Assembly: GCA_022703115.1 (NCBI GenBank)
Contig: JAKLEK010000035.1
Span: 1-11,063, forward strand
Source of the DNA: Elusimicrobiota bacterium
Lineage (GTDB): Bacteria > Elusimicrobiota > Elusimicrobia > Elusimicrobiales > UBA9959
Length of the DNA: 11,063 bases
Direction: 5' to 3'
Part shown: piece after piece, positions 1 to 6,598 of the stretch
Layout: every line of letters starts with the position of its first letter
How positions within the stretch are numbered: the first letter of the stretch is position 1
Position numbers and translations under genes: made by a program
Notes under the pieces: generated by a model
The model's input: the letters and a program-made list of their open reading frames with translations, nothing else
Databases searched by the model: none
Told to the model about the DNA's origin: nothing

Positions 1-2126
1 CACTTGATCCGGTCCGGGATGGAGCCTTCCATCCGCTTGTAGGATTCGAGCTCCGCGGTAACCGCGGCGAGACGCTCCTGGTCGGCCCTGGACTGGGCGG
101 CGGCCTCGTCGCGCAGCGCGGACGAATTCTGCCTTTCCGTATCCAGCTGCGCGGCCAGGTCCCTGAGCTGCTCGTCCAGTTCGGCCGTCCTCTGCCGCAT
201 GGCGGCGAGTTCGGATTCGAGCGCGGCGCTGTTCTCCCGGGAGGATTTAAGCGCTCCGGCCAGTTCCTGTTCGCGGGCGGAGGCGGCCGCCTGGAACTCC
301 GAAAGCTGCGCCTTCAACGAGGCGACGCCGGCGGCGTAACTGCGTTCGTTCTCGGCTTTCATTCCGGCAACCGATTCCAGCTGGGCTTCCAGGCGCTTGT
401 AATCGGCGGCCAGCGCCGTCCTGGAATCCTCGAATTCCTTCTGCGCGCGGGCGAGCCGTTCGTTGAACTCGGAGGACTCTTCCGCGCCGCGCCGGGCTTC
501 CGCCCGCAGGGCGGCCTTCTCGTCCTCGGCGGCGGCCAGGGCTTCCTTCAGCCTGGCGATCTCCGCGGCATGTTCGGTCTCCAGGGCTTTCCGCACCCCG
601 GCGCTGAGCTTGCTCGCGCCTTCCTCGTATTTGGCGCGCATTTCGATTATCTTGTTCTCCAGGTCCAGGGCGGCCTCGGCCCGCACCTTGGCGAGGTCGT
701 CCTGATGCTTCCTCGCAGCGGCCATGAGTTCGGCCTGGCAACGGGTCTCTATTTCGGACACCTTCGCGGCGTGCTCGGCTCCCGCGTTAGCCGCGTACTC
801 GTTCCTGAACTTCTGGAATTCTGACTGGTGCGCCGCCCGAAGAGCCTCGACCTCGGACTTGTATTTCTTGGCGTCCTCTATATTGGCGGCCATGGCCTGG
901 GCCATCTGCATTTTCTCCAGACGGAGGCCCTGTCTTTCTTTTTCCAGCACCGCGTTGATCGCCTGCACTCTTGAAAGCAGACCTTTAAGCTTGAGCAGTT
1001 CGGAGATGGCCCGGATCTTCTCCCCGGATATCTCCGCCAGCGTCTTCTCTTTTTCCTGTATCTCGGCCTGATGGCGGGCCTGCGCCTTGCGGATCTCCTC
1101 GTCCTTCTCCGCGTTCTTCCTGTCGGAGAGCGTGCCGATGTCGGACTGAAGCCGGCCTATCTCCTTCTGCATCGCCTCCGCGTCCCTGCGGAAACGTTCC
1201 TCGGCCAGTTTGATCTCGTCGCGCGCCTTTTCCTCCCGCGCGCGCAGAACGGCGTTCTCGACCTTGAGGTCGGAGAACTCCCGTTCCCTTTCCGGCATGT
1301 TCTTTATATAGGATTCGACCGAGGCCTTGTCGCGTTCCAGCTTCGCGATCTCCTCGCGGAGCTTGGAAGTTTCCTTGGCCTGCATCTCCTTTTCGAGGGC
1401 GGAGCGCCGCAGTTCGTCCTCCAGCTCCTTCTGCCGCTCCGCGCCGTGCTTCAGGGCGCGGGCCTCGTCCTCTTTCAGGGCTATTTCCTTCTGCCACTGC
1501 GCTTTTTCGTCCAGCCAGCGGCGCTCCATCTCCTGGAGCCGGTAGATAAAGTGTCCCTCCACGTCCTTGGACTGGGTCTCGCGCTCCTGCATCTGCGTTT
1601 TCAGCGTCTGCATCCAGGTCTCGCGTTCGGAGACCAGGCGGGCTTCCAGTTCCTTGACCTTGGCCTTCAGGGCCATCCGCTCTTCCTGCACCTCCTGCTC
1701 GTGGCGGTCGCGGCGCAGCTTCTCCTGTATATCCTTTAGGGAGGACTCCACCCTGGACGACAGGGCTTCATCCTGCTGGTTCTTAAGGGCGGCCAGCAGC
1801 GCCTTTTCCTTCTCCTGCGATACGACCTTCTCCATCTCGGCGATCTTTTTCTCTAGCTTGTCCTTCTCCTCCCTCATCCTGCCGGTTTCGTCGGCCGAAG
1901 CGTCTCGCGAAGGCGGCTGAGCCGGGAAAGGGGCGGGAGAGGGCAGGCCCTGCGGCTGCGGCAGCGAGGGAACGGAGACCCCGCCGCCCATGAAAGGCGG
2001 AAGCCCAGGCTTGCCGGCCGCCCCGGGAAAGGGAGGAGGCTGCATCGGCATGGCCGGCTTCATGAAACCGGGAGGAAGAGGCGGCATCCCGGCCTTCTTT
2101 TCCTGCCTGTTGTCTTTGTCTTCCAT
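1..2126 (-). CDS. Long coiled-coil protein with Pro/Met/Gly-rich N-terminus (3' end cut by window)
   Basis: I read this frame codon by codon: 708 codons are open from the ATG at 2126 to the left edge, so the C-terminus is missing. Residues 1-13 are charged (MEDKDNRQEKKAG). Residues 14-73 are low-complexity, rich in Pro, Met, Gly and Phe. From about residue 82 to the edge the protein is almost unbroken Glu/Lys/Arg/Ala/Gln/Leu heptad-like sequence, as in a long coiled coil, with rare aromatic spots such as GHFIYRLQEMERRW near residue 190. There is no signal peptide or membrane segment, so it is probably cytoplasmic. It follows the FliF/FliG-like gene after 97 bases on the same strand and may share its transcript. 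SMC-, AglZ- or filament-scaffold-like roles are all possible from composition alone, and I do not recognise the family. A weak GGGA lies 9 bases before the ATG. Confidence 0.88.
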   Translation of the reverse strand, partial: MEDKDNRQEKKAGMPPLPPGFMKPAMPMQPPPFPGAAGKPGLPPFMGGGVSVPSLPQPQGLPSPAPFPAQPPSRDASADETGRMREEKDKLEKKIAEMEKVVSQEKEKALLAALKNQQDEALSSRVESSLKDIQEKLRRDRHEQEVQEERMALKAKVKELEARLVSERETWMQTLKTQMQERETQSKDVEGHFIYRLQEMERRWLDEKAQWQKEIALKEDEARALKHGAERQKELEDELRRSALEKEMQAKETSKLREEIAKLERDKASVESYIKNMPEREREFSDLKVENAVLRAREEKARDEIKLAEERFRRDAEAMQKEIGRLQSDIGTLSDRKNAEKDEEIRKAQARHQAEIQEKEKTLAEISGEKIRAISELLKLKGLLSRVQAINAVLEKERQGLRLEKMQMAQAMAANIEDAKKYKSEVEALRAAHQSEFQKFRNEYAANAGAEHAAKVSEIETRCQAELMAAARKHQDDLAKVRAEAALDLENKIIEMRAKYEEGASKLSAGVRKALETEHAAEIARLKEALAAAEDEKAALRAEARRGAEESSEFNERLARAQKEFEDSRTALAADYKRLEAQLESVAGMKAENERSYAAGVASLKAQLSEFQAAASAREQELAGALKSSRENSAALESELAAMRQRTAELDEQLRDLAAQLDTERQNSSALRDEAAAQSRADQERLAAVTAELESYKRMEGSIPDRIK

Positions 2127-2204
2127 ATAAATATGTCCCGACTGACTAAATTTTAGCGGCGCCAGATGTCGGTTTGGTTAATATTTTGTTAAATCCTGTC
2201 TATC

Positions 2205-2221
2205 GGCGGCCCCCTGCCGCC
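2205..2221 (-). terminator. Short GC hairpin after the FliF/FliG-like gene (weak terminator candidate)
   Basis: GGCGGC and GCCGCC pair over a 5-base loop, beginning 2 bases after the TAG stop of the FliF/FliG-like gene. There is no U-run after it on the minus strand, so it may slow RNA decay or give only partial termination. The rest of 2127-2204 is A+T-rich, and I see no convincing promoter in it. Confidence 0.3.
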
Positions 2222-2223
2222 CG

Positions 2224-4179
2224 CTATTTCACCTGCTGCTTGAAGTTCTCCAGCCAGGCGGCCACGGCCGGGTCTTTTGAAAGCCTGGCGTAATTCTCGT
2301 AGGCCCGCACGGCATCCTGGGCCCGCCCGAGCGCGTAGTAGGCGCCGCCCAGGTATTGATGGACGGCCGGATCGGAGGCGTTCAGTCCGGCGGCGTACTC
2401 CAGGTAGGGCAGGCTCTCCTCGTAACGTCCCTGATTATAGAGGTCCGCTCCCGCCGCCAGATACTGTCCGGCCTCTGCGGGGGACCCTCCCCCGGCGCCG
2501 CCGGCCGGGCCCTGTCCGCCGCCGCCTTCCGGCAGACCCTGGAACTTCTGCCTGCGCCTGGCGTCCATGGACATTTCCGCGCCGTCTATGATATACACTT
2601 CCTGGGTGCCCTGCTGGCGCACGTTTATCTTCCCCTCCATCTCCAGCCCCTTTATGGTGGAAAGGATCTTGGTCTGGGCGGCCTCCACCTGGTCCGGAGA
2701 AACGGCTCCGGACAGGTCTATAATCTCCTTTATGTTCCTGGCCGCGCCCTCGGACATGTTGGAGTAGAACTTATTGACTATCTTCGGATCGGCCTTGCTG
2801 AGGGCCTTGGCTACGTCCTCGTTGGAGAGGCCGCGTATGATGGTCTGCATGTCCCGGTCCGGAAAATCCCCTATATCCTCGAACATCAGGATGGTGCGTT
2901 TGACCTTCTCGTATATATCCGGCTTCTGGGCCTTCAGATACTCTATTATGTTCTTGCGGGTGGCCGGGTCCGAGTCCTCCAGCATCTTGGAGAGCCTTTC
3001 TATGCCTCCGGTCACGAAATCTATGTTCTCCCTGAGGTCCCTGTCTATGGCGTCTATCTGCTCGCGCGTCGCCTGCCGCACGGTGAGCGACTCCAGCGCC
3101 ACCTTGGCCTGCATCTCCACCGAAAGCATGGAAAGGGCCTGCCTGGCCAGCTCCGGTTTAAGATAGCTCAGGACGGTCGCGACCACCCAGGGGTCCTCCT
3201 TGCGCAGCAGGAAGAGATAGATAAGCCGCTTCAGATTATCCTCCGTCACGTAGGCGAAAGGCTCGAATTTCTTCATAAGCTCGTCCTCATCCTCTTCCTT
3301 CTCCGGCTCCTTCTGCTGGAAATTCATGTCGATCTGCTGGCGGCCCTCTTCGGCCCCGCCCTTTCCGCCGCCCGCGCCCTCCCCTTCTTCCGTCTTCTGA
3401 TCGATGTTCACCTCCGCGCCGGGCTTGCTCATGAGGGCCTGCACGTACTTCCTGAAGAAGCCCCACAGCGGGCCGAACAGGAAGAACAGGAACAGCAGCA
3501 GCAGCGCGGCGTACAGGAGCGGCAGATAGACGGACGGGCGCCGCAGATCGTCAAGCATATTATAGTTCTTAAACTTGGTCGGCTTGAACAGCACGGTGGG
3601 CTCGTCCTTGCCCTTTATCTTGTAGGGGACCAGGAACTCGCCCACGCGCTCCCTGGCCAGGGACACCGCGGCGCTGGAAACCGTCTCGTCGTAGATTATA
3701 TTGACCTGGAAGCGGTTTATCTCGGTCTGCACGCCCCAGCGGACCTCCTGAACGCCCTTGCCCTGCTCGGCCTGCTGGCCCTGCGCGGCCTCGGGCCGCC
3801 GCGTCTCCCCACTGTTCACTGATTTTGGTTTCGGAACGCCGGGCAGCAGAAAATCCGTGTTGCCGGAACTGTTATTGCCCGGCTTTTCCTTGTATTTCTG
3901 AATTATGCCCAGGCCCTCCCTGGTCTGTTCGGCCTTCCTGGCGATTATTTCCAGTTCCACGTCCGCGAACACGTACGATTTCCCGGGCCCCATGATAGGG
4001 TCCAGGATCTCGTTCTTTATTTTCGTTTCCGTTTCCCTGCGGAGGGAATCCTGCTTCCCGAGCAGCGAAACGTCCATCGTCTCGGCGCCGCCGAGGGCGC
4101 CCGGGAAGGCGGACGATACCGCCAGCAGCAGGAACAGAGCCGGGACCGCGCTCAGCGGGCCCGTCCTTTGTCTTTCCAT
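2224..4179 (-). CDS. FliF(RBM3-TM)/FliG-like/TPR fusion protein, inner membrane
   Basis: 651 residues. Residues 1-33 look like a Sec signal peptide. Residues 45-205 resemble FliF's C-terminal ring domain (RBM3): a stretch with ILDPIMGPGKSYVFADVELE and REQTRE-like spacing, a Pro/Gln-rich insert at 100-145, then INRFQVNIIYDE. Residues 217-240 form a membrane helix, matching FliF TM2. After an acidic, Gly-rich linker, residues 300-520 match FliG middle and C-terminal domains: KEDPWVVATVLSYLKPE at the EHPQ-motif position, then LMFEDIGDFPDRDMQ and KFYSNMSEGAA. A Gly-rich linker leads to a TPR (568-640). Canonical FliF is longer, with an N-terminal membrane helix and RBM1/RBM2; these are absent. 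The FliG torque charges are replaced (S461, G478, E485, I486, S494). The likely topology is periplasmic ring domain, cytoplasmic FliG and TPR. The start is the first ATG, with AAGGG 13 bases upstream. Ring assembly in a non-flagellar machine is inference. Confidence 0.88.
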   Translation of the reverse strand: MERQRTGPLSAVPALFLLLAVSSAFPGALGGAETMDVSLLGKQDSLRRETETKIKNEILDPIMGPGKSYVFADVELEIIARKAEQTREGLGIIQKYKEKPGNNSSGNTDFLLPGVPKPKSVNSGETRRPEAAQGQQAEQGKGVQEVRWGVQTEINRFQVNIIYDETVSSAAVSLARERVGEFLVPYKIKGKDEPTVLFKPTKFKNYNMLDDLRRPSVYLPLLYAALLLLFLFFLFGPLWGFFRKYVQALMSKPGAEVNIDQKTEEGEGAGGGKGGAEEGRQQIDMNFQQKEPEKEEDEDELMKKFEPFAYVTEDNLKRLIYLFLLRKEDPWVVATVLSYLKPELARQALSMLSVEMQAKVALESLTVRQATREQIDAIDRDLRENIDFVTGGIERLSKMLEDSDPATRKNIIEYLKAQKPDIYEKVKRTILMFEDIGDFPDRDMQTIIRGLSNEDVAKALSKADPKIVNKFYSNMSEGAARNIKEIIDLSGAVSPDQVEAAQTKILSTIKGLEMEGKINVRQQGTQEVYIIDGAEMSMDARRRQKFQGLPEGGGGQGPAGGAGGGSPAEAGQYLAAGADLYNQGRYEESLPYLEYAAGLNASDPAVHQYLGGAYYALGRAQDAVRAYENYARLSKDPAVAAWLENFKQQVK

Positions 4180-4241
4180 ATTACTAATATTACCCTTATG
4201 GTATTGCGGAAAGGTTTCATAACTGTTGAAATCGGATTATC

Positions 4242-4282
4242 GCCTTCTACGGACGAAGGCACAAAGCCCGCTTTGTGCCTTC
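4242..4282 (-). terminator. Strong hairpin with a competing third arm between the porV-like and FliF/FliG-like genes
   Basis: GAAGGCACAAAG (4255-4266) and CTTTGTGCCTTC (4271-4282) form a perfect 12-bp stem with a 4-base loop, starting about 30 bases after the porV-like stop. A second GCCTTC at 4242-4247 can also pair with GAAGGC at 4255-4260, so the two hairpins exclude each other. There is no U-run on the minus strand. It could be a partial terminator or attenuator, or an mRNA-end stabiliser that sets unequal levels of the two genes. Confidence 0.5.
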
Positions 4283-4312
4283 ATCTTCCGCCGCCTCCAG
4301 GGTATCCGTTTC

Positions 4313-5986
4313 TCATCGTATCTGCCGCAGGAACTGTTTCACCACGGTATTGCCGGGATTTATCTCGACCACCTTTTCCCACATTAGCCTGGCCTTCTCC
4401 TTCTGGTCCATCAGATAGAAGGCGCTGCCCATTATCTCCAGAGCGGTCTCGTTGTTCGGCTCCAGGTCCAGTATGTCCTGCGCGCGCTTCATCGCGAGGT
4501 CGTACTTGCCGTCGTATATGGCCTGCCTGGCGTCGTAAGTCTTCTGGTCTATGTAGGTGAAGAGCTCCGGTCCCTCGGGCTTGCGGGTCTGCTCGGAGAC
4601 GTTGGCCTCCTTTTCGATCATGTTCAGCAGCATCAGGAGCCTGTCGTTCTTGGGGTCCTTGTTGAAGGCGTGGCGCAGGACGTTGACGGAATTGCGCAGG
4701 TCCTTGCCGTCCACGTAGCTGATTATGCCCCTTCTGGTGAGCGCCGGGACCTCTTCGCTGCCGGTGGCGTCCGGCACGTACTCCACGGCGGCCTGCAGGC
4801 GGGCGAGCATGCGCTTGACTTCGGAGTTGCCGGGATCGGCGTCCACCGCGGCCTTCAGTTTCTCTATGGCCCGGCCGAAATACCCGGACTTGAAATACTG
4901 CATGGCCTGGCGGACTATCTCGCGCACCTCGCTCTCGTGCCTGGCCTTGTTGGACTGGCCCATGCGCATGGAGACCGAGAACCTGGTGGTGGTGCCAAGG
5001 GCGTGTATGCCCTGCGCGATGTCGAAGCTCAGGCTGCCGTACTTCAGGCCCAACCCGAAATCGGCCTCCTGTATGCCGGGCGCGCCGACGAGGCCGAAGC
5101 GGAGGGCCGACCAGTACAGCAGCCAGTACTCGCCGCCGAAACGCCAGTTCATATCGGCGCCCTGGGGCTTGGCCACGTCGAGCCCGAACACCAGGCTGCC
5201 TTTGAACAGGCTGAGAGCCTGGCCCAGCTTGAGGGTCAGAGGGAGCTTGTCGTCGGTGTCCCCCGAGGCCATCGAAACCACGTTCTGGGCGCCCAGAGCC
5301 ACCCGGTAAGCGGGCGACACCCTGTCCAGCATGCTCACATCGACCGCCATGAAGCCGTCCTTGGAAGTGTCGAGCTGGCGGGAGATGTTCTTCACCATCG
5401 CGCCGAAAGCGAGTTTCTCGGAAACATACCGCCCCCAGGAAGCCGAGTAAGCCCTCTCCACGCCGTCGAAGGTGCCAAGGTTCTTGATCTCCACTATCTC
5501 GCTGCTGGCCGGATTTATGCTGACCGAGATCTTCTCGAAGCCGACGCTCTTCAGCTGGGTCATCCCGACCGCGAAAGTGCCTTTGGAGGTGGTCGGATGC
5601 GCGTAGGTGAAGAAGGAAAGCGAGGTATCGGCGAACATGGTCGCCTGCATCGCGGTGAACTCCTTCCTGCTCAGGAGGGTCAGGGCGGCCGGGTTCCAGT
5701 ACGAAGCCGAAGCGTCGTCGGCCACCGCGAAGAAGGCGCCGCCCATTCCGAGGCTTCTGGCGCCGGCGCCATAGGCCATGAACTGCCCCGGCTGGCCGCC
5801 GGACTGGGCCAAGAGGTACGAGGGAACGGCGGCCAAGGCGGAGAAGAGGACGGCGGCGGACAGGACGGAGAGGGTCTTCCGGGAGCCGGAGATGAAAAAA
5901 CCCGTTATACAGGGGCTCACAGCGGACACGCCGCTTATGAACGCCCGTATTAACGGGGCAATCACATAACATGTGAAGCGTTTCAT
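4313..5986 (-). CDS. PorV/PorQ-type (UPF0164) outer-membrane barrel with C-terminal TPR region
   Basis: 557 residues from the ATG at 5986. A long N-terminal stretch ends in a signal-peptide core (RKTLSVLSAAVLFSALAAV, cleavage probably near LLAQS, residue 61). Residues 67-102 carry the family signature: YGAGARSLGMGGAFFAVADD followed by ASYWNPAAL. Alternating beta-strand sequence continues to about residue 343. Residues 350-557 hold several TPRs, for example AIEKLKAAVDADPGNSE and ARLMWEKVVEINPGN. In Bacteroidota, PorV is the outer-membrane shuttle for CTD cargo of the type IX secretion system. Here the gene directly follows one encoding a CTD-like protein. The TPR tail should sit in the periplasm. 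A TTG at 5998 is in frame but lies inside the riboswitch core, so I prefer the ATG. GTG at 5929 or 5920 would shorten the leader and is possible. A second open frame over the same bases (4281-6077) is a shadow. Confidence 0.88.
   Translation of the reverse strand: MKRFTCYVIAPLIRAFISGVSAVSPCITGFFISGSRKTLSVLSAAVLFSALAAVPSYLLAQSGGQPGQFMAYGAGARSLGMGGAFFAVADDASASYWNPAALTLLSRKEFTAMQATMFADTSLSFFTYAHPTTSKGTFAVGMTQLKSVGFEKISVSINPASSEIVEIKNLGTFDGVERAYSASWGRYVSEKLAFGAMVKNISRQLDTSKDGFMAVDVSMLDRVSPAYRVALGAQNVVSMASGDTDDKLPLTLKLGQALSLFKGSLVFGLDVAKPQGADMNWRFGGEYWLLYWSALRFGLVGAPGIQEADFGLGLKYGSLSFDIAQGIHALGTTTRFSVSMRMGQSNKARHESEVREIVRQAMQYFKSGYFGRAIEKLKAAVDADPGNSEVKRMLARLQAAVEYVPDATGSEEVPALTRRGIISYVDGKDLRNSVNVLRHAFNKDPKNDRLLMLLNMIEKEANVSEQTRKPEGPELFTYIDQKTYDARQAIYDGKYDLAMKRAQDILDLEPNNETALEIMGSAFYLMDQKEKARLMWEKVVEINPGNTVVKQFLRQIR
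5895..5957 (-). terminator. Candidate riboswitch expression platform: terminator stem with U6 tail and alternative hairpin
   Basis: On the minus-strand RNA, CCCGUUAAUAC (5957-5947) pairs with GUAUAACGGG (5910-5901) as 10 base pairs with one bulged A, and is followed at once by UUUUUU (5900-5895). The loop holds its own hairpin, AGCGG/CCGCU (5935-5921). The 5' arm can instead fold locally as CCCGU-UAAU-ACGGG (5957-5944), which would break the terminator. It starts 35 bases after the aptamer core. It lies inside the porV-like reading frame if translation starts at the ATG at 5986, which is unusual and makes the true start uncertain. Confidence 0.45.
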
Positions 5987-5992
5987 CGTTTT

Positions 5993-6064
5993 CGGCAACC
6001 TGACCCCCGCCGTACTTAGCGGGTCCTGGCTTTGCGCCGCCGGCTTTCGCCGGCTTTGCTATTA
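5993..6064 (-). promoter_or_regulatory. c-di-GMP-I (GEMM-I) riboswitch aptamer in the leader of the porV-like gene
   Basis: The minus-strand RNA has the GEMM-I core in order. GCAAA begins at 6059. A 6-bp P2 stem GCCGGC/GCCGGC (6054-6049 with 6044-6039) carries a GAAA tetraloop (6048-6045). GGCGCAAAGCCA follows (6038-6027). P3 pairs GGACCC with GGGGGUC around UAAGUA. The 3' conserved GGUUGCCGA (6000-5992) closes the core. By alignment to the Vibrio Vc2 aptamer, the base that reads the ligand (G20) is G at 6059, as in c-di-GMP-specific members; cGAMP-type members have A there. The stacking A47 equivalent is at 6032. P3 is short and its tetraloop-receptor side (CUAAGUACGG) appears compressed. 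P1 is weak. The aptamer sits about 45 bases downstream of the predicted transcription start. Confidence 0.85.
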
Positions 6065-6112
6065 TCGTAACACGCACCCATTACGGATACGTTACCTATT
6101 TGTTCCTTTAAT

Positions 6113-6140
6113 ATTATAGCAGATGAAAACCTTTTGTCAA
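6113..6140 (-). promoter_or_regulatory. Consensus sigma70-type promoter driving the riboswitch and porV-like gene
   Basis: On the minus strand TTGACA (6140-6135) and TATAAT (6118-6113) are both perfect hexamers with a 16-base spacer, and TG stands one base before the -10 (TGCTATAAT, extended -10). Transcription should start at about 6106-6107, giving a leader of about 120 bases to the ATG at 5986, with the whole aptamer inside it. Confidence 0.87.
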
Positions 6141-6163
6141 GGCCCAAGGCCTTGACATGTCAA
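6135..6163 (-). promoter_or_regulatory. Operator-like palindromes over and upstream of the -35 box
   Basis: TGTCAAGGCC (6135-6144) and GGCCTTGACA (6148-6157) form a perfect 10-bp inverted repeat with a 3-base spacer, and one arm is the -35 hexamer. TTGACATGTCAA (6152-6163) is a perfect 12-bp palindrome centred about 51 bases before the predicted start. Three TTGACA/TGTCAA half-sites therefore stand side by side. They may bind a dimeric regulator; alternatively the inverted repeat may be a second hairpin at the end of the upstream gene's transcript. Confidence 0.45.
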
Positions 6164-6269
6164 CAGAGTCGCCCCCCCTACCGACCGCGCCCCGCCGCTC
6201 CAAAAAACGCCCCCAACAAACATAAAAAAATAACTATATATCAATCACTTTTTTAAGGACTGTTTTCAT
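6164..6269. other. Intergenic stretch without a recognised feature
   Basis: This stretch has C-tracts (6172-6178) and A-runs (6202-6207 and 6224-6230) and is locally A+T-rich, unlike the genes around it. I found no tRNA, no convincing gene and no second promoter on either strand. Confidence 0.5.
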
Positions 6270-6270
6270 C

Positions 6271-6294
6271 CCCTGCCCGACCGGCCGGGCAGGG
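6271..6294 (-). terminator. Strong hairpin immediately after the giant surface protein gene
   Basis: CCCTGCCC (6271-6278) pairs with GGGCAGGG (6287-6294), extended by one G-C pair, over a short loop. It starts one base after the TGA stop at 6298-6296. The stem is strong, but no U-run follows on the minus strand, so it may act with the A+T-rich bases after it or protect the mRNA end. It separates the giant gene from the promoter and riboswitch of the next gene. Confidence 0.55.
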
Positions 6295-6295
6295 A

Positions 6296-6598
6296 TCAAT
6301 GTATCACGCCTATCTTCCGTATTATTATGGCGCTGCCCTTGGAACCGGAAGCCTTGACCCGGGCTATATAGCCGCCCTTGGAGACGAAACTCCCGAGGTC
6401 GTTGCGCCCGTCCCAGACCACCACGTTCGGGCCCGCTCTTCCGCCTTCCGAGCCGCTGGAGAATTTATATTCCTTGACCATATAGCCGAGCAGGTCGTAA
6501 AGGGTTATAGTTACGTCGGCGTCGAAGCCGAGGGTATAGGAGATATTTGTCTTGCCCTCAGCTCCGCCCTTCCTAGTGTCCACGGGGTTCGGATAGTT
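6296..6598 (-). other. FlgD-Ig-like / type A C-terminal sorting domain (part of the giant protein)
   Basis: The last 100 residues start with NYPNPVD, continue with TNISYTLGFDADVTITLYDLLG, then NVVVWDGRNDLG, and end in GGYIARVKASG plus a short basic tail. This is the pattern of type IX secretion CTDs and of the related FlgD Ig-like fold. It suggests outer-membrane export and surface anchoring. Whether this organism has a full type IX system cannot be seen here. Confidence 0.8.

Noticed and set aside
247..1497. Minus-strand open frames at 247-741 and 985-1497
   Set aside because: Both are out-of-frame shadows of the coiled-coil gene, which is open through the whole region and has coherent heptad-like composition.
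2356..3822. Plus-strand open frame of 488 codons opposite the FliF/FliG-like gene
   Set aside because: It is codon-aligned antisense to a gene with clear FliF and FliG motifs; the product looks like a complementary-strand artefact.
4670..5953. Plus-strand open frame of 427 codons opposite the porV-like gene
   Set aside because: Same cause: antisense to a recognised family member, with no signature of its own.
5996..5998. TTG at 5998 as the start of the porV-like gene
   Set aside because: It lies in the conserved 3' GGUUGCC of the aptamer core; the ATG four codons later is more likely.
6038..6057. Tandem 10-bp repeat CGCCGGCTTT x2 as a simple repeat
   Set aside because: It is explained by the symmetric P2 stem and GAAA loop of the riboswitch.
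4281..6077. Minus-strand open frame of 598 codons overlapping the porV-like gene
   Set aside because: It is Arg/Gly/Pro-rich out-of-frame translation, and its start would lie upstream of and through the riboswitch aptamer. The other frame carries the PorV signature and TPRs.
6139..6226. Small minus-strand open frame of 28 codons starting at the ATG near 6226
   Set aside because: It has no ribosome site, a low-complexity product, and overlaps the operator and -35 region.
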